Source: Lysobacter sp. BMK333-48F3
GTDB lineage: Bacteria; Pseudomonadota; Gammaproteobacteria; Xanthomonadales; Xanthomonadaceae
Assembly (NCBI RefSeq): GCF_019733395.1
Contig: NZ_JAIHOO010000001.1
Location: forward strand, 3,720,501-3,784,500
Length of the DNA stretch: 64,000 bases
Direction: 5' to 3'
Under the pieces are notes generated by a model. That model was not told the DNA's origin and ran no database searches. It saw only the letters and a program-made list of their open reading frames with translations. Positions 61,732 to 64,000 of the stretch are shown here, one piece after another (the stretch's first letter is position 1; each line of letters begins with the position of its first letter). The translations under genes and the position numbers were made by a program.

Positions 61732-62565
61732 ATGTTCAAGGACATCCTGGTGCCGTTGCTGCTCGGCGACATCCAGCCGCCGGTGCTGCGCACGGCCTGC
61801 GCGCTGGCCGAGGCCGGCGGCGGGCAGGTGACGGCCCTGGTCGGGGTCAGCCTGGCCGCACCGGTCGCCGACGCCTGGGACTACTACCCGGCCGGGCTGT
61901 ACGAAACCATGCGCGAAAGCGCGCTGGCGACCACCGATGCGATCGCCGAGGCGGCCGAGCTGCGCCTGGCCGGCGAAACCGCGCGCTGGTCGGTGCGCAA
62001 GAGCGAGTCGTTCTGGCTGACCCCGGGCGAAGTCTGCGTGCAGCACGCGCGCTATGCCGACCTGACCGTGCTCGGCACCGGCCAGCGCGAAGCGCCGGCG
62101 CGGCGACGCCTGTTCGCCGCCTTGCTCGGCGGCTCCGGCCGCCCGGTGCTGCTGGTGCCCGAAGACTGGGCCGGCGACGGCCGGGTCGAACATGTGGTGC
62201 TGGCGTGGAAGTCCTCGCGCGAGGCGGCGCGCGCGCTGCACGATGCGATGCCGTTGCTGGCGCGGGCGCGCTCGGTCGATCTGCTGATGGTCGATCACGA
62301 CTTCGAACGCGATTCGCGCGCCGACCCGATGGGGTTCCTGCTCGGCAGCCATCTGCAGCAGCACGGCATTCCGGCCGAACTGGTGCGGCGCAGCGCCGAG
62401 CATAGTTCGGTCGGCGAAGTCGTCGCCGCGCATGCGCGCGAATCGGGCGCCGACCTGATCGTGGCCGGCGGCTACAGCCATCCGCGGCTGCTGGAGGACG
62501 TGCTCGGCGGCGTCACCCGGCATCTGCTCGAGCATGCGCCGGTGCCGGTGTTGTTTTCGCATTGA
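61732..62565 (+). CDS. universal stress protein (two domains)
   Basis: 277 residues, paralogous to the protein at 55605-56441 (shared LHDAMPLL, GG.VTR, AGGYxHxRL). First half FKDILVPLLLGDIQPPVL; second half EHVVLAWKSSREAARALHDAMPLLARA with VAGGYSHPRLLEDVLGGVTRHLLEHAPVPVLFSH in part as the nucleotide-like end. FNR-type box upstream. Divergent from the response regulator (230 bp). Confidence 0.9.
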   Translation: MFKDILVPLLLGDIQPPVLRTACALAEAGGGQVTALVGVSLAAPVADAWDYYPAGLYETMRESALATTDAIAEAAELRLAGETARWSVRKSESFWLTPGEVCVQHARYADLTVLGTGQREAPARRRLFAALLGGSGRPVLLVPEDWAGDGRVEHVVLAWKSSREAARALHDAMPLLARARSVDLLMVDHDFERDSRADPMGFLLGSHLQQHGIPAELVRRSAEHSSVGEVVAAHARESGADLIVAGGYSHPRLLEDVLGGVTRHLLEHAPVPVLFSH

Positions 62566-62672
62566 GCCGGGCGCGCCGGCGATGAGGCCGGGAACCTTGT
62601 CGCACGGTTGGCGTGTTGCCGGTCCCGCGAAGGCCGAATCGAGGACTTCGCCGCGGCATGGCGCTGAGGTCT

Positions 62673-62783
62673 CTGGATCCCCGCGTTCGCGGGGATGACG
62701 GTGGTGGGTTTTGCCGCGGCGACTCATGCCGTCATGCTCGCGAAGCCGCTCATGCCGTCATCCCCGCGAACGCGGGGATCCAG
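62673..62783. repeat. inverted pair of GGATCCCCGCG palindromic repeats
   Basis: Copies at 62673-62701 and 62755-62783 in opposite orientation, each with the self-complementary CCCCGCGTTCGCGGGG core and a TGGATCC/ATGACGG flank. This sequence type is a common dispersed intergenic repeat in proteobacteria. Between them are two short GCTCATGCCGTCAT copies. Confidence 0.85.
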
Positions 62784-62828
62784 GGCCTCATCGCGACGTT
62801 TCCTTCAGTACATCCTCGCGACCGATCC

Positions 62829-63455
62829 TCAAGGCCCGCTACGCCGCAGCGCCGAACCCGCGAGCAGGGCTCCGAAGCCGACCAGCAAACCGCCGAATAC
62901 GCGATCCAGCCAGTGCCGCACGCGCAGCAGGCGGGCGCGCACCGCGTCGCCGGACAGGGCCAGCGCGACCAGCGAGAACCACGCGACGTGGGTGGCGGAA
63001 ACGAAGGCGCCGTAACCGATGCGCTGCGCCAGCGGCGTGTCCGGCTGCACCACCTGCAGGAACAGGCTGACCACGAACACCGTGCACTTGGGGTTGAGCG
63101 CGTTGGTCAGGAAGCCGGTGCGCAGCGCGGCGAAGTCCGACAGCGGCGCCGCCGCGGCCGGGCCGGAAACCTCGCCGGCCGGCGCGCGCAGCATCTTCAG
63201 GCCCAGCCACAGCAGGTACAGCGCGCCGATCAGCTTCAACGCCGCGTACAGGCGCAGCGACTGCTGGATCACCAGGCCGACGCCGAGCAGGGTATAGGCC
63301 ACGTGCACCCACACGCCCAGGCCGATGCCGAGCGCGGTCAGCACACCGGCGCGGCGCGACAGCAGCAGACTGTTGCGCGAGACCATGGCGAAGTCCGGCC
63401 CGGGGCTGATCACCGCGATCAGGGTAATGGTGAGTACGGCTATCGATTCGTGCAT
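62829..63455 (-). CDS. LysE/RhtB family amino-acid exporter
   Basis: 208 residues, six membrane helices. LysE signature: ISPGPDFAMVSRNSLLLSRRAGVLTALGIGLGVWVHV in part, LKLIGALYLLWLGLKML and FLTNALNPKCTVFVVSLF. It exports amino acids or their derivatives. ATG 63455 is chosen; upstream in-frame sequence is not conserved. Divergent from a LysR gene, as often seen for LysE systems. Confidence 0.9.
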   Translation of the reverse strand: MHESIAVLTITLIAVISPGPDFAMVSRNSLLLSRRAGVLTALGIGLGVWVHVAYTLLGVGLVIQQSLRLYAALKLIGALYLLWLGLKMLRAPAGEVSGPAAAAPLSDFAALRTGFLTNALNPKCTVFVVSLFLQVVQPDTPLAQRIGYGAFVSATHVAWFSLVALALSGDAVRARLLRVRHWLDRVFGGLLVGFGALLAGSALRRSGP

Positions 63456-63521
63456 GCCAATGGCCGCGCGGAAGTGAGGATCAGGCGCTAAATTAGGCGG
63501 ACCGATGCCGGGCCACAAACG

Positions 63522-64000
63522 ATGATTGCTCACACCAATGGTGAGGAAAACTCACGAAATTCGCGTATCGACTTGCCGCCGCTGGGAGCCCTGCGTTGCT
63601 TCGAGGCGGCGGCGCGCTGGCAGAGCTTCACCCGCGCCGCGCAGGAACTGCACCTGACCCACGGTGCGATCAGCCGCGCGGTGCGCTCGATCGAGGACGC
63701 GCTGGGCGTGGCCTTGTTCGAACGCCGCCATCAGCGGGTGCGGCTGACTCCGGCCGGCGCGCGCCTGTGCGAGGCCGCGGCGAACGCGTTCGACGGCTTG
63801 AGCGCGGCGGTGCGCGAACTGCGCGCCGCGGCCGGGCCGCAGCCGTTGCGCCTGTCTTGCGAGCCGACCCTGCTGATGCGCTGGCTGATTCCGCGCCTGG
63901 CCGACTTCCAGGCGCAGCATCCCGGCATCGCCCTGCAACTGGTCGCCGGCGGCGGGCCGGTGCCGTTCGGCGAGGTCGACCTGGCGATCCGGCGCAACGA
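63522..64000 (+). CDS. LysR family transcriptional regulator (3' end outside window)
   Basis: About 159 codons visible from ATG 63522, cut by the right edge. HTH of the GcvA-like class (LPPLGALRCFEAAARWQSFT, LTHGAISRAVRSIEDALGVALFERR) and the start of the substrate domain (PQPLRLSCEPTLLMRWLIPRL). Divergent from the lysE gene with 66 bp between, so it is probably its regulator. A palindrome CACC-AAT-GGTG lies at 63533-63543, near the start, and may mean the true start is later. Confidence 0.88.
   Translation, partial: MIAHTNGEENSRNSRIDLPPLGALRCFEAAARWQSFTRAAQELHLTHGAISRAVRSIEDALGVALFERRHQRVRLTPAGARLCEAAANAFDGLSAAVRELRAAAGPQPLRLSCEPTLLMRWLIPRLADFQAQHPGIALQLVAGGGPVPFGEVDLAIRRN

Overview
The window is high-GC chromosomal DNA from a gammaproteobacterium of the Xanthomonadaceae, most likely Lysobacter or a close relative. 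Reasons: many GTG/TTG starts, the gene sets prmB / aroC-asd-fimV-truA-trpF and serC-pheA-hisC-aroA, dense GTAG-type REP repeats, a CydA/B/X/P operon, and above all an effector with the XVIPCD domain used by the antibacterial type IV secretion system of Xanthomonadales. The genus assignment is inference; no 16S or other marker is present.

Layout. 1-5.4 kb: tail of a LysM murein transglycosylase, lysoplasmalogenase, a lipoprotein, phosphatidylserine decarboxylase coupled to a SCO1 copper chaperone, then prmB. 6-13.7 kb: aroC with an overlapping 2-hydroxyacid dehydrogenase, asd, a repeat-filled gap, fimV, truA, trpF. 13.7-24.3 kb: lipid and storage genes: TetR, acyl-CoA-binding protein, a two-domain fatty acyl-CoA reductase, then a 1.9-kb repeat field in which the reductase 3' end is copied twice (one inverted), a Mrr-like membrane protein, a phasin, a patatin, a PHA-system protein and an FHA protein. 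24.6-26.3 kb: msrQ/msrP. 26.5-31.5 kb: serC-pheA-hisC-aroA, the last three coupled by ATGA overlaps. 31.7-37.4 kb: two TonB-like proteins, serS, azoR with a divergent LysR regulator.

37.5-40.3 kb: a tRNA-Ser(UGA) gene whose 3' end is repeated as a 16-bp att site 2.65 kb downstream. Between the two copies lies a small, visibly A/T-richer island with a truncated integrase and two cargo genes, one with a Schlafen/AlbA_2-type domain. 42.4-46.7 kb: a secretion and conflict region with a short putative ADP-ribosyltransferase toxin, a metallopeptidase-XVIPCD effector, and two paralogous lipoproteins (putative immunity proteins). Each lipoprotein gene overlaps the start of an effector copy; one effector copy is truncated and runs in frame into the second lipoprotein.

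47-51.4 kb: membrane protein, histidine phosphatase, and a TetR/oxidoreductase pair with two identical operators. 51.5-62.6 kb: a low-oxygen response block holding three universal stress proteins, cydP-cydA-cydB-cydX-ybgE, a ribonucleotide-reductase-like fragment, an FNR-family regulator without N-terminal cluster cysteines, and a hybrid kinase/response-regulator pair. Five FNR-type boxes sit in front of its units. The window closes with a LysE exporter and a divergent LysR gene cut by the right edge.
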